The notes under the pieces: generated by a model
What the model was told of the DNA's origin: nothing
Seen by the model: only the letters and a program-made list of their open reading frames with translations
The model's database searches: none
Position numbers and translations under genes: made by a program
NCBI GenBank assembly: GCA_964564545.1
Contig: CAZMBP010000092.1
Coordinates: 1 to 64,000, forward strand
DNA from: CAJQQY01 sp964564545
Lineage (GTDB): Bacteria > Bacteroidota > Bacteroidia > Chitinophagales > Saprospiraceae
Length of the DNA: 64,000 nucleotides
Reading direction: 5' to 3'
In this document: piece after piece, positions 25,477-34,388 of the stretch
Layout of the letters: every line of letters begins with the position of its first letter
How positions within the stretch are numbered: position 1 is the first letter of the stretch

Positions 25477-26412
25477 TTAAGGGCAATCATCTAAAATATC
25501 TTGAACTGAAGGATTTTCTAAATTTCCAAAAACTTCAATTGTCGCTGAAGAATTATTTTGAATGAAAGGTTTTAATGGACAAAGATCTTCAAGAGTTGAA
25601 TTGAGCGTTATTTTTACAGCAGCACAATTTTCCAAATTTTGAATTCCTTCAATTGATACTAAATTGTAATTATTAGTTACCTGATATTGATTTGGAACTT
25701 GAGTAAGATTGGCCAATGCATCTAATGTGGTAAGTTTTAAGTTAGAAAAAATGGTGATCGATGAAGTGCTTTCCAAATTATTGATCCCCTCCAAACTGTT
25801 TAATTTCATATTATTAGAAATATTAGTTGTCCCAGCTATTTGTGTCAAATTTTCCATTCCTACTAGATTGGGCAAGGTTTCATGATCTTTAATTGATAGC
25901 TCATCTGCACTTGTCAAATTTTCCAAAAAAGTGAATGAGAGTAAACTATTATTTGAAAAAACATCTATTTCTCCAGTCAATACATTAATATCCAATTCAG
26001 GAATTTCTGCAGCTGAAGTATTTCCAATAATCAAATCATGGCTAACTTTTAAATCACGAATAGCATCCAAATTAGCCAATGCATTATTATTAAAAATCTT
26101 TAAACTGTTCACCGACTTCAGTTTTTCCAACCCTTCCAAACTTTCCATGCTTTCATTATTTCGAATAATCAAGTCTCCTGTGATTTCTTCCACATCACTC
26201 ATAAAAGCTGGATATAAAAAATTTATATCAATAATTTCGACATCTCCATTTATAGTTGTTATACCTTTTAATTCTTCTTTGTAAAAATTTAAATTGGCAG
26301 AATTAATTGTAATACTTTCTTCAATAATAGTGGATGGAGTTTCAGGTTCATCTTTTTTGCAACCAAAAAAAACTAGGAATGTTATAAACAGGAAAGAGGT
26401 AGAAAGTTTCAT
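25477..26412 (-). CDS. Lipoprotein with receptor-L/leucine-rich-like repeats
   Basis: The protein has 311 residues from ATG 26412; the TTG two codons upstream is less likely. The lipobox is VFFGC. Irregular repeats of about 24 residues, such as GDLIIRNNESMESLEGLEKL, form a right-handed beta-helix of the receptor L-domain type. It ends in a Cys-bearing DILDDCP. These proteins are common at Bacteroidota surfaces, with unknown ligands. A 77-bp copy of its 3' end lies at 24233-24309. Confidence 0.78.
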   Translation of the reverse strand: MKLSTSFLFITFLVFFGCKKDEPETPSTIIEESITINSANLNFYKEELKGITTINGDVEIIDINFLYPAFMSDVEEITGDLIIRNNESMESLEGLEKLKSVNSLKIFNNNALANLDAIRDLKVSHDLIIGNTSAAEIPELDINVLTGEIDVFSNNSLLSFTFLENLTSADELSIKDHETLPNLVGMENLTQIAGTTNISNNMKLNSLEGINNLESTSSITIFSNLKLTTLDALANLTQVPNQYQVTNNYNLVSIEGIQNLENCAAVKITLNSTLEDLCPLKPFIQNNSSATIEVFGNLENPSVQDILDDCP

Positions 26413-26557
26413 ATGCAATATTTTTTGAAATTTTAGTTACTAAATGTTGTTGCATCCAATGTAATAAAAACTAATCCATTTACAAATTATATTACGCTTC
26501 GAACTAATCCTTTTTCCTATATTTGTTATTCCAAAAAAATGTTCTAAATACATCTAC

Positions 26558-26689
26558 ATGAAAAATCAACATCAAGAAGAACCACCTCCACCAATTTTCA
26601 AAACGTGGAATCAGATGTACGCTTTCGTACTCATATTGCATTTTGTGCTCATTTCTGTTTTTTACTTCCTTACAAAAATTTATTCCTAA
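26558..26689 (+). CDS. 43-residue membrane protein before the symporter
   Basis: The protein begins MKNQHQEEPPPPIFKTWNQM and ends in one membrane segment (about residues 21-40). The WNQMY-type segment followed by one membrane helix is typical of tiny companions encoded before sodium/solute symporters in Bacteroidota. It stops 42 bp before the symporter ATG, in the same direction. It probably assists assembly or activity of the symporter; this is inferred from position. Confidence 0.7.
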   Translation: MKNQHQEEPPPPIFKTWNQMYAFVLILHFVLISVFYFLTKIYS

Positions 26690-26731
26690 TCTATGAAGTT
26701 GATTGATACAACTTCATTTTAAATTTTCAAT

Positions 26732-28519
26732 ATGCACACTATTGATTGGGCTGTATTGGTATTTACATTATTGTTCATTGTTTTTTATGGACTATGGAAA
26801 ACCCGAAAAGTCAAAACAACTGAAAGTTATTTGCTCGGTGATCGTGAACTAAAATGGTGGACGATTGGACTTTCTATCATGGCGACGCAAGCGAGTGCCA
26901 TTACTTTTTTATCGACACCAGGACAGGCATTTGATGATGGGATGCGATTTGCGCAATTCTATTTTGGATTACCGATAGCGATGGTGATTTTGGCGATTTT
27001 TGTTTTACCTAATTTTTATCGACTCAAGGTTTACACCGCTTATGAATATTTAGAGCAGCGATTTGACGTAAGGATGCGGCAGTTTACTGGCTTTTTATTT
27101 TTACTAGGAAGAGGTTTGGCTGCGGGGATTACGATTTATGCACCTGCGATTATTTTATCATTAGTCTTAGGTTGGAGTTTGAATTGGACAATTGGAGTCA
27201 TGGGAGTTTTAGTTATTTTTTATACGATGTCAGGCGGAACAACAGCGGTGAGTCAAACTCAAAAACAGCAGATGATTATTATCATGAGTGGTTTATTCAT
27301 CGCATTTATCATTTTAATAATGAAACTGCCTACTGACATTTCTTTTTCAGATTCAGTTGGGGTAGCTGGAAAAATGGGTAAATTGAATATTGTTGATTTT
27401 AAGTTTGATTTGGAAAATAAATACAATATGTGGTCTGCACTTTTTGGTGGAACATTTTTGTTTCTCTCCTATTTTGGAACAGACCAATCGCAAGTGGCGA
27501 GATACCTTTCAGGAAAAACATTGACTGAAAGTCGATTGGGACTTTTATTCAATGGAATCTTCAAAGTGCCGATGCAATTCTTTGTTTTATTTGTAGGGAT
27601 TATGGTTTTTATGTTTTATCAATTCACAAAACCACCAGTACATTTTAATCCTTCAAATTTAGCTAAAATCGAAGCTGATGCAACTTACCAAGGAGAACTT
27701 CGAGATTTGCAAACTAAATACGATCAAGTATTTGAACAAAAACAAAGTGAGATTCGAACGATGGTTTCTGCTTTTAACTCAGAGGATCAATCAACTATCA
27801 ATCAATCTCAAATCGCACTAAATGATTTAAATGATCAAGATATTCAGATCAGAAAAGATGTAGATAATTTATTAATAAATTATAGCAGACAAACTGGTGA
27901 AAAGATCGATGTAGAGGATAATGATTATGTTTTTATGTCTTTTGTTACCCAACATTTACCTGTTGGATTAGTTGGACTATTATTAGCCGTTATTTTCTCT
28001 GCAGCAATGTCTTCAATAGCTTCTGAGTTGAATGCATTGGCAAGTTGTACCACCGTAGATTTCTACAAAAGGTCTTGGAACAAAAATAAATCAGACGCCC
28101 ATTATTTAAAATCTGCTAAATTTTTCACTTTGGTATGGGGTGGAATAGCGTTGACATTTGCTGCCTTCGCTTCACTTTTCGAAAACTTAATCGAATTTGT
28201 AAATATTGTGGGATCGTTATTCTACGGAACAATTTTAGGCGTATTCGTTGTTGCTTTCTTTTTTGAAAAAGTAAAATCTAAAGCAGTATTTGTAGGTGCG
28301 GTTATTGGAGAAATAGTAGTGTTAACCACTTTCGCTTTGGATTATTATGAGGTAATTAATCTTGCTTACTTATGGCTGAATATGATTGGATGCTTGGTTG
28401 TAGTTTTTGTAAGTGTAATGTTACAACCTTTATTTGGAGATGATGAGCCAAAGGAAAAAGAGGAAGGTATTAGTGGATTAGATCCAGATTTATTAGATGA
28501 CGTTGCTCTCAATAGTTAA
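26732..28519 (+). CDS. Sodium:solute symporter family protein
   Basis: The protein has 595 residues with about 13 membrane segments. The N-terminal SYLLGDRELKWWTIGLS and ATQASAITFLSTPGQAF are the SSS/SLC5 signatures; FGTDQSQVARYLSG is the sodium-site helix region. An insert of about 110 hydrophilic, glutamine-rich residues at about 310-400 separates membrane segments and looks coiled-coil. The substrate may be a sugar or organic acid. It is read together with the 43-residue protein before it. Confidence 0.9.
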   Translation: MHTIDWAVLVFTLLFIVFYGLWKTRKVKTTESYLLGDRELKWWTIGLSIMATQASAITFLSTPGQAFDDGMRFAQFYFGLPIAMVILAIFVLPNFYRLKVYTAYEYLEQRFDVRMRQFTGFLFLLGRGLAAGITIYAPAIILSLVLGWSLNWTIGVMGVLVIFYTMSGGTTAVSQTQKQQMIIIMSGLFIAFIILIMKLPTDISFSDSVGVAGKMGKLNIVDFKFDLENKYNMWSALFGGTFLFLSYFGTDQSQVARYLSGKTLTESRLGLLFNGIFKVPMQFFVLFVGIMVFMFYQFTKPPVHFNPSNLAKIEADATYQGELRDLQTKYDQVFEQKQSEIRTMVSAFNSEDQSTINQSQIALNDLNDQDIQIRKDVDNLLINYSRQTGEKIDVEDNDYVFMSFVTQHLPVGLVGLLLAVIFSAAMSSIASELNALASCTTVDFYKRSWNKNKSDAHYLKSAKFFTLVWGGIALTFAAFASLFENLIEFVNIVGSLFYGTILGVFVVAFFFEKVKSKAVFVGAVIGEIVVLTTFALDYYEVINLAYLWLNMIGCLVVVFVSVMLQPLFGDDEPKEKEEGISGLDPDLLDDVALNS

Positions 28520-28552
28520 AATACCCAATTAATTATTACACTAATAAAAAGA

Positions 28553-28587
28553 AAATCCCGAATCTTCGAAATGAAGATTCGGGATTT
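28553..28587. terminator. Shared terminator between convergent genes
   Basis: AAATCCCGAATCTTC pairs exactly with GAAGATTCGGGATTT across five bases. It lies between the convergent symporter and DUF2911 genes and can end both transcripts. Confidence 0.85.
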
Positions 28588-28627
28588 CTATTTGTTAACT
28601 ATTACAGCTAACGGTTCATCGTTAAAA

Positions 28628-29470
28628 TTAAAATCCTGCTTTAATTTTTTCGTTTGCTTTTGCGTAACCTGCGTTTCCAGCAGCTTTAGCAGCAGCAGAA
28701 GACTTACCAATAGTAGATTTTGCTTCAGCAGTCATTCCGAGCTTAGCTTCGATTTGAGCTTGTAATCTCAACTGCCAGTATCTTTCTCCTTTTTGATTAG
28801 CCATTTTCACCCACTCATGAGCTTTGTTCATGTCTTTACCATTATCATAGTAATATTTCGCAGCAGAGTAAAATTCTCCACGAGTAGTTCCTGCCATTGC
28901 AGATTCAATTTGCTTCATCACTTGATCATCATAAGAAACTTCTAACTTGAAAGGAACATACCAGTTACCCCATTTCAAAGACATAGTTGCTCCATTATCT
29001 TTAATATCTGCAATATTAATGGCAAATGATTCTACAAAATTAGAACGCTTGTATCCTTTTACTTTGAATCGAACTAATTCATCTGCTTCGTTATATTTTG
29101 AAACATTTCCACCTAATGTCAAATCTTTATACAACATAATTGTCCAATCAACTGGGTCAGGAATACTATATAATGCATAAGTTCCAGCAGGTACAGATTT
29201 CCCTTCAATTTTTACATCATCACTAAAAGAGATTTTAGTTGATCGGTTAGCACCTGTTCTCCAAATACTTCCAAAAGCTTCAACATCTACAAAAAGTACA
29301 CGTCCCTTCACACTTGGACGACTATAATCTAAACTAACAGTCGTCAATCCAACTACTTGCTCCATTTTACAACCTGGACTTGCAGCAGGTGTATTAATCT
29401 GGGCAATGGCGCTGTTCGTGACCATCATTACAGCAGCAATCATAAATAAACTGGTCAATAATTTTTTCAT
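28628..29470 (-). CDS. DUF2911 secreted protein
   Basis: The protein has 280 residues. A signal peptide ends near NSAIAQ. The DUF2911 core follows: SVKGRVLFVDVEAFGSIWRTGANRSTKISFS, then VPAGTYALYSIPD and WTIMLYK. The C-terminal part is helical, TPR-like and alanine-rich (KSSAAAKAAGNAGYAKA). The family is typical of Bacteroidota and has no known reaction. It is monocistronic. Confidence 0.9.
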   Translation of the reverse strand: MKKLLTSLFMIAAVMMVTNSAIAQINTPAASPGCKMEQVVGLTTVSLDYSRPSVKGRVLFVDVEAFGSIWRTGANRSTKISFSDDVKIEGKSVPAGTYALYSIPDPVDWTIMLYKDLTLGGNVSKYNEADELVRFKVKGYKRSNFVESFAINIADIKDNGATMSLKWGNWYVPFKLEVSYDDQVMKQIESAMAGTTRGEFYSAAKYYYDNGKDMNKAHEWVKMANQKGERYWQLRLQAQIEAKLGMTAEAKSTIGKSSAAAKAAGNAGYAKANEKIKAGF

Positions 29471-30052
29471 CGTAAGATTTTATTTTTTTTTTAAGAAATA
29501 ATTAATTACTTGTTTCATGGCAAAATTAAGGTTTCTTTCTCACAAATTTAAAAGCTAACTTTTCTAAGTAGTCAATTTGTCATTAAAAAAATTTTATGTA
29601 TATTTATTTAAGTATTTGTAATGGAAAAGAATCAGTTTTTACATCCCATCAACTTGGTCATTTTCAATGATCTCTAAAAAACTTTAATATCTTTTCCAAA
29701 TAAAAAAACATTACTTTCATAAAGGTGCTATTATGAAAAATACCCTTTTTATGGTATTTTTAAAAATAGCTACCTAATCTTATAATTGTTCTATAAATTT
29801 TATTTTATTTTTGTTGTGTAAACTAGACTATCAACAAATTATTACTCCATCTTCATAGATTTTGCATTACGCAAGCACGAAAGTTCCAAAAAAGTTGTTT
29901 TCACAAATATTTAATATTTACAAAGACGACAATCTACAAAATAAAATATTCTAAGGGCTAATTATTATTGCATCATTTGATGTAAACCATCTTTTATATG
30001 TGGAAAATGAATTTGGTTTAAACTTCTTATAATAATCGGTTTTTGGAATAGG

Positions 30053-30086
30053 GGCTGCTCCATTAAAGAATGGGCAGCCTTTTTTT
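30053..30086 (+). terminator. Orphan plus-strand terminator
   Basis: GGCTGCTCCAT pairs with ATGGGCAGCC (one bulge) and is followed by seven T. No plus-strand gene ends nearby: the last, the symporter, stops 1.5 kb upstream with its own terminator. Confidence 0.75.
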
Positions 30087-30108
30087 ATTTTTTTGAATAT
30101 CGATTAAA

Positions 30109-30143
30109 AAAAACTCCTTCTGCTATCAGCAAAAGGAGTTTTT
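30109..30143 (-). terminator. Terminator of the TolC-like gene
   Basis: AAAAACTCCTT pairs with AAGGAGTTTTT. A T-run follows on the minus strand. It lies 29 bases after the stop. Confidence 0.8.
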
Positions 30144-30171
30144 TCTCTCAATAAATTCCGTTTTATTTAAT

Positions 30172-31617
30172 CTATAATTTCAGCCTCTTCCCTTCATAAA
30201 ATTCAACAATCATTTTTTTCAAAATAAATTCATACTTCGCTAGTACTACTTCAATCTCAGCACTATCTCTATCATTGATAATGGTTTTATATTCGAAAGC
30301 ATTGATGTTTCCAAGACTTAATTTATTTTTCATCGAAACGATAGAAGCTTCGAGTAAAGTCAAAGTTTTTTCAGCAGCTTCTAATTTTTTAGCGGCAGCT
30401 TGAACATCTGCTATCGCATTTTGGATTTCAGTTCGCAACTGCTGTTTAAATTGAATATTTTCCTCTTGCTGTTGTCGGAAATTAACTTGGGCAATTTCCG
30501 CATTTAGTTTGGAGGCTTTTTTATCCAAAATTGGAACGTAAATATTTACTCCAACTCCGTATCCTAAATTATCTCCCACTTGGTTAAAGTACTTTTTATT
30601 TTTTAACTCACCTCCCAGTTCTACAATCTGTGATGCAGGTACATCTATATCTGGCCCAGGGATAGAAACAAAATAAGATGTTCCTATTGTATCAAGGAAG
30701 GTATTAGAATCGTCAAATTCCATAATACCAGAAGAGTAATTCGTCCAAACTCCTCCAAACAAACTTACCGTAGGTTTTTTCTCAGCCAGCGCGATTGTTT
30801 TATCCAATTTCAAACTTTTCAATGCTAACTCTCCTCCTTCAACACCTGGTTGGGTTCTCAACGCTTTTGCATAAATACTTTTAAAGGACAGTTTTTGAAT
30901 TGACTCGTCGGGTTGAGCTACTTTTTTAGGTCTTACTATTTTTAGCGAAAGGGATGGATCTATTTCTAAGATTAATTTCAATGCCACATAACTTCGATCT
31001 AAATAATTCTGCCGATCAATAATTTTTTGTTCATCCCTAGCCTTTTGAATTTCGACATTTCTCATATCGGCAGGTGATTGTAAACCTGCGTTGACTAAGT
31101 TTTTGGTTTGTCGCATCCAAGATTCCGTTTGTGATAAATTTTTCTTGGCATTTGACAATTGTTCCTCTGCCATCAAAATGGTCAAATAGGCTTGCAACAC
31201 TCGTAACGATATATCTTTCGATAATTGAGCAGCATCAGCTTGAGCAGATTGTACTGCTATACTCGATTTTTCAATCCTCTTCTTCGTCTGATTTCCATCA
31301 TACAAAGTATAATTACTTTCTAATCGAAAACTATTGTAAAGTGTGGATGTATTTCCAAATTCATTAGTGGAAGGATCAATCGTACGTCCTAAATTCAAAC
31401 CTAGATTAGTCGAGAATCCTAAATCAGGTTGACGTTCTGCCTCAGTTCGCTCTAAAATAATTTTGTTTTTTTCTACCTCAAGATTAGCATGTCGCAAAGA
31501 AGTAACATTGTTCTGCTGCACATGTTGGATACATTTTTCCAATGACCAAGTCCGTTGCGCAGTCAGCACATTTCCTAAAAACAAAATACTAAAAACGGTT
31601 AAGGTTATCTTTTGCAT
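30172..31617 (-). CDS. TolC-family outer-membrane efflux protein
   Basis: The protein has 481 residues. A signal peptide ends near LTAQ. Two outer-membrane-efflux repeats follow, with TWSLEKCIQHVQQNN at the start, long helices, and LGRTIDPSTNEF before the first barrel strand pair. It is divergent to the C39 ABC exporter and HlyD genes, across 566 bp, and would provide the outer-membrane channel for that type 1 secretion set. The pairing is inferred from position. Confidence 0.9.
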   Translation of the reverse strand: MQKITLTVFSILFLGNVLTAQRTWSLEKCIQHVQQNNVTSLRHANLEVEKNKIILERTEAERQPDLGFSTNLGLNLGRTIDPSTNEFGNTSTLYNSFRLESNYTLYDGNQTKKRIEKSSIAVQSAQADAAQLSKDISLRVLQAYLTILMAEEQLSNAKKNLSQTESWMRQTKNLVNAGLQSPADMRNVEIQKARDEQKIIDRQNYLDRSYVALKLILEIDPSLSLKIVRPKKVAQPDESIQKLSFKSIYAKALRTQPGVEGGELALKSLKLDKTIALAEKKPTVSLFGGVWTNYSSGIMEFDDSNTFLDTIGTSYFVSIPGPDIDVPASQIVELGGELKNKKYFNQVGDNLGYGVGVNIYVPILDKKASKLNAEIAQVNFRQQQEENIQFKQQLRTEIQNAIADVQAAAKKLEAAEKTLTLLEASIVSMKNKLSLGNINAFEYKTIINDRDSAEIEVVLAKYEFILKKMIVEFYEGKRLKL

Positions 31618-32183
31618 AAAAAATTGGTAAATGAAAAGAATGGATAATATTTGATTATCTCACATAAAAACATGCTACTCAAAAATCCGTAGATAGGAGG
31701 TTAGAAAAGGTTTTTAGGTTCGTTAGAAAGGTTCTTTATTGTTGATTCGTTTAAGCCTTATGATAAAATTTTGAATACGATATTTCGAAAATAAACCGAA
31801 ATAACTATTCAATAATTGTGTCTTAGAACTTTTATTTCTTCAAAGCAAAAAGAGCTTAATCATACGACTTTAAAGAAGTTCTGTAAAATTACGTTATTAT
31901 TTAATGTTTTTGAAAAAATTATGCCACTCTTCATTTTTATCTATTAAAAAAAATCTTTACATGATCCTGACATATTAAAGAAATTCGGTATAATTATTGC
32001 TATATAGAAAGTAGCTTATCATACGGCATACAAGATTTTTGTAATTCGTTGACTGTCAAGTAATTGCACGAATTATAATCCTTTTAAAAAAGAAAACTTT
32101 ACCTCTCAACTCCCTGATTTTTTTGTTCTTTTGCAAAATGAAAAAATCAAGCTGATGAGATCAAAAAATTTCAGCCAATTTAA
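31618..32183. other. 566-bp divergent promoter region
   Basis: It separates tolC from the exporter gene and must contain both promoters. It is AT-rich. I looked for a short peptide gene with a double-glycine leader, the normal substrate of a C39 exporter, and found none. Confidence 0.5.
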
Positions 32184-34373
32184 ATGCCGATTTCTTTTCC
32201 TTTTTACAAACAATTAGATGCGATGGATTGCGGAGTAGCGTCCTTGCGAATGATAGCACGCTATCATGGCAGACACTATAATCCGGAATACTTGCGCTCC
32301 ATTTCCTACCCTGACCGGGAAGGTGTCTCATTGATGGATATCAGCGATGCGGCGGAACATATCGGTATGCATTCCTTGGCTGTAAAAGTTCCTTACGATG
32401 TTTTACCTGAGGAAATCCCACTTCCATTTGTTGCTCATTGGCGACAGCAGCATTTCATCGTTGTTTACAAAATCAAAAAGAATAAAGTTTGGGTAGCAGA
32501 TCCTGCACATGGAAAAGTGACGATCACTAAGGAAGAGTTCATGGATGGTTGGGCGAGTGATACCGTGGATGGAGAAGATGTTGGAGTTATTTTGATGTTG
32601 GAACCTACGCCAAAGTTCTATGAGCGAGAAGGAGAAAAATCAAACAAAATTAGCTTCGGCTATCTTTTCAAATATTTCAAGAGTTATACTGGACTGATTG
32701 GGCAATTAATTATTGGATTATTCGCAGGTGCCTTTTTGCAGATTGCCTTTCCGTTTTTGATGCAGTCAGTTGTTGATACTGGTATTGAGAACCAAGACTT
32801 GGATTTTATTTATGTGGTGTTGATTGCACAATTGGTTTTATACTTTAGTCAAACAGCGGTGGAATACTTGAGGTCGTGGATTTTGCTTTACATAGGTTCG
32901 AGAGTCAATATTAGTATGATTAGTGATTTCTTGCTAAAAATGATGAGACTCCCGATTCGATTTTTTGATACAAAACTAATTGGAGATTTATTACAAAGAA
33001 TTTCTGATAATCGTAGAGTAGAATACTTTTTAACCTCATCAGCATTGTTTACTCTTTTTTCAATGGTGACATTTGTGATATTCACAGGTATTTTAGCCAT
33101 TTATAGTGGATTAATTGTGGGGGTATTTTTAGTAGCGACTTTTATGTACATTGGTTGGGTTTTATTCTTTTTGAAAAAACGAAAAGAGTTAGACTATCGT
33201 CGGTTTGACCAAATGGCTGATAACCAAAGCACCCTAATCCAACTGATCAATGGAATGCAAGAAATCAAATTGCATAATGCTGAAAAACAAAAAAGATGGA
33301 AATGGGAACGCATCCAAGCTAAACTATTTCGAATCAGCGTTAGTTATTTGAAGCTGGAACAATTGCAAAGTGTTGGAGCGAACTTCATTAATGAATTAAA
33401 AAATATATTTATCACATTTATTGCTGCTCGTGCTGTAATCCAAGGAGATATGACTTTGGGGATGATGATGGCCGTTCAATATATTATTGGCCAACTAAAT
33501 GGACCAATTTCACAATGGATGAATTTCATCAAATCATATCAAGACGCAGAAATTAGTTTAGAACGATTGAATGAAATTCATGCAAAAGAAGAGGAAGAAG
33601 ATTTAGAAGGGAAAATGAACATTTTGCCAGGTAATAAAGATTTGGTTTTGGAAAATGTATTTTTTCAATATGGAGGTCCAAATTCAAATATGATTTTAAA
33701 AGATATCAATTTGACGATACCACAAGGAAAGAAAATTGCTATCGTTGGAACAAGTGGAAGTGGAAAAACAACTCTACTTAAATTATTACTGAATTTTTAT
33801 TCCCCAACTAAAGGAAACGTAAAACTAGGTGACACTACCCTATCCAATATTAGAAATAAAATATGGAGAGAAAAATGTGGTGTGGTGATGCAAGGTGGGT
33901 ATATTTTTTCAGAATCCATTGCCAACAATATTGCCCTAGGAGATGAAGTTGTAGATAAAAAGAAATTACTCCACGCGGTAAAAGTAGCAAATGCTCAAAC
34001 TTTTATCGAAGGTTTACCACTTGGTTATAATACTAAAATTGGAGGTGATGGAATCGGTCTGAGTCAAGGCCAAAAACAAAGATTATTACTCGCAAGAGCA
34101 GTTTATAAAAATCCAGAATTTATTTTCTTAGATGAAGCAACTAATGCATTGGATGCTTATAATGAGATGATTGTGATGGATAATTTAGAGGAGTTTTTTG
34201 AAGGAAGAACAGTATTGATTGTTGCACACAGGTTGAGTACAGTAAAAAATGCAGACATGATTATCGTTCTTGAAGATGGTGAAATCATCGAGCAAGGAAC
34301 ACATAAAGATTTAACTGAACTGAAAGGAGCATATTATTATTTAGTGAGAAACCAATTAGAACTTGGAGCTTAA
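32184..34373 (+). CDS. C39-peptidase-containing ABC exporter
   Basis: The protein has 729 residues. The N-terminal C39 peptidase domain is complete: Cys16 in AMDCGVASL, His90 in WRQQHFIVVY and Asp106 in VWVADPAHG. Six membrane segments follow. The nucleotide-binding domain has Walker A GTSGSGKTT, signature LSQGQKQRL and Walker B FIFLDEATNALD. Such proteins cut a double-glycine leader and export the peptide across both membranes with an HlyD protein and TolC. Both partners are adjacent. The cargo gene is not in the window. Confidence 0.95.
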   Translation: MPISFPFYKQLDAMDCGVASLRMIARYHGRHYNPEYLRSISYPDREGVSLMDISDAAEHIGMHSLAVKVPYDVLPEEIPLPFVAHWRQQHFIVVYKIKKNKVWVADPAHGKVTITKEEFMDGWASDTVDGEDVGVILMLEPTPKFYEREGEKSNKISFGYLFKYFKSYTGLIGQLIIGLFAGAFLQIAFPFLMQSVVDTGIENQDLDFIYVVLIAQLVLYFSQTAVEYLRSWILLYIGSRVNISMISDFLLKMMRLPIRFFDTKLIGDLLQRISDNRRVEYFLTSSALFTLFSMVTFVIFTGILAIYSGLIVGVFLVATFMYIGWVLFFLKKRKELDYRRFDQMADNQSTLIQLINGMQEIKLHNAEKQKRWKWERIQAKLFRISVSYLKLEQLQSVGANFINELKNIFITFIAARAVIQGDMTLGMMMAVQYIIGQLNGPISQWMNFIKSYQDAEISLERLNEIHAKEEEEDLEGKMNILPGNKDLVLENVFFQYGGPNSNMILKDINLTIPQGKKIAIVGTSGSGKTTLLKLLLNFYSPTKGNVKLGDTTLSNIRNKIWREKCGVVMQGGYIFSESIANNIALGDEVVDKKKLLHAVKVANAQTFIEGLPLGYNTKIGGDGIGLSQGQKQRLLLARAVYKNPEFIFLDEATNALDAYNEMIVMDNLEEFFEGRTVLIVAHRLSTVKNADMIIVLEDGEIIEQGTHKDLTELKGAYYYLVRNQLELGA

Positions 34374-34388
34374 TACCAAAAAGTAACA

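Larger units (their letters stand above)
29471..30171. other. 700-bp intergenic region with an orphan terminator
   Basis: No protein gene can be supported. Two hairpins are present near its right end: one for tolC (minus strand) and one on the plus strand at 30053-30086 that belongs to no annotated gene. A GTAAACC/GGTTTAAAC-type pairing lies at about 29985-30032. The region may encode a small plus-strand RNA. Confidence 0.5.

Noticed and set aside
31618..32183. Peptide substrate gene for the C39 exporter
   Set aside because: Short frames exist, but none has a double-glycine leader.
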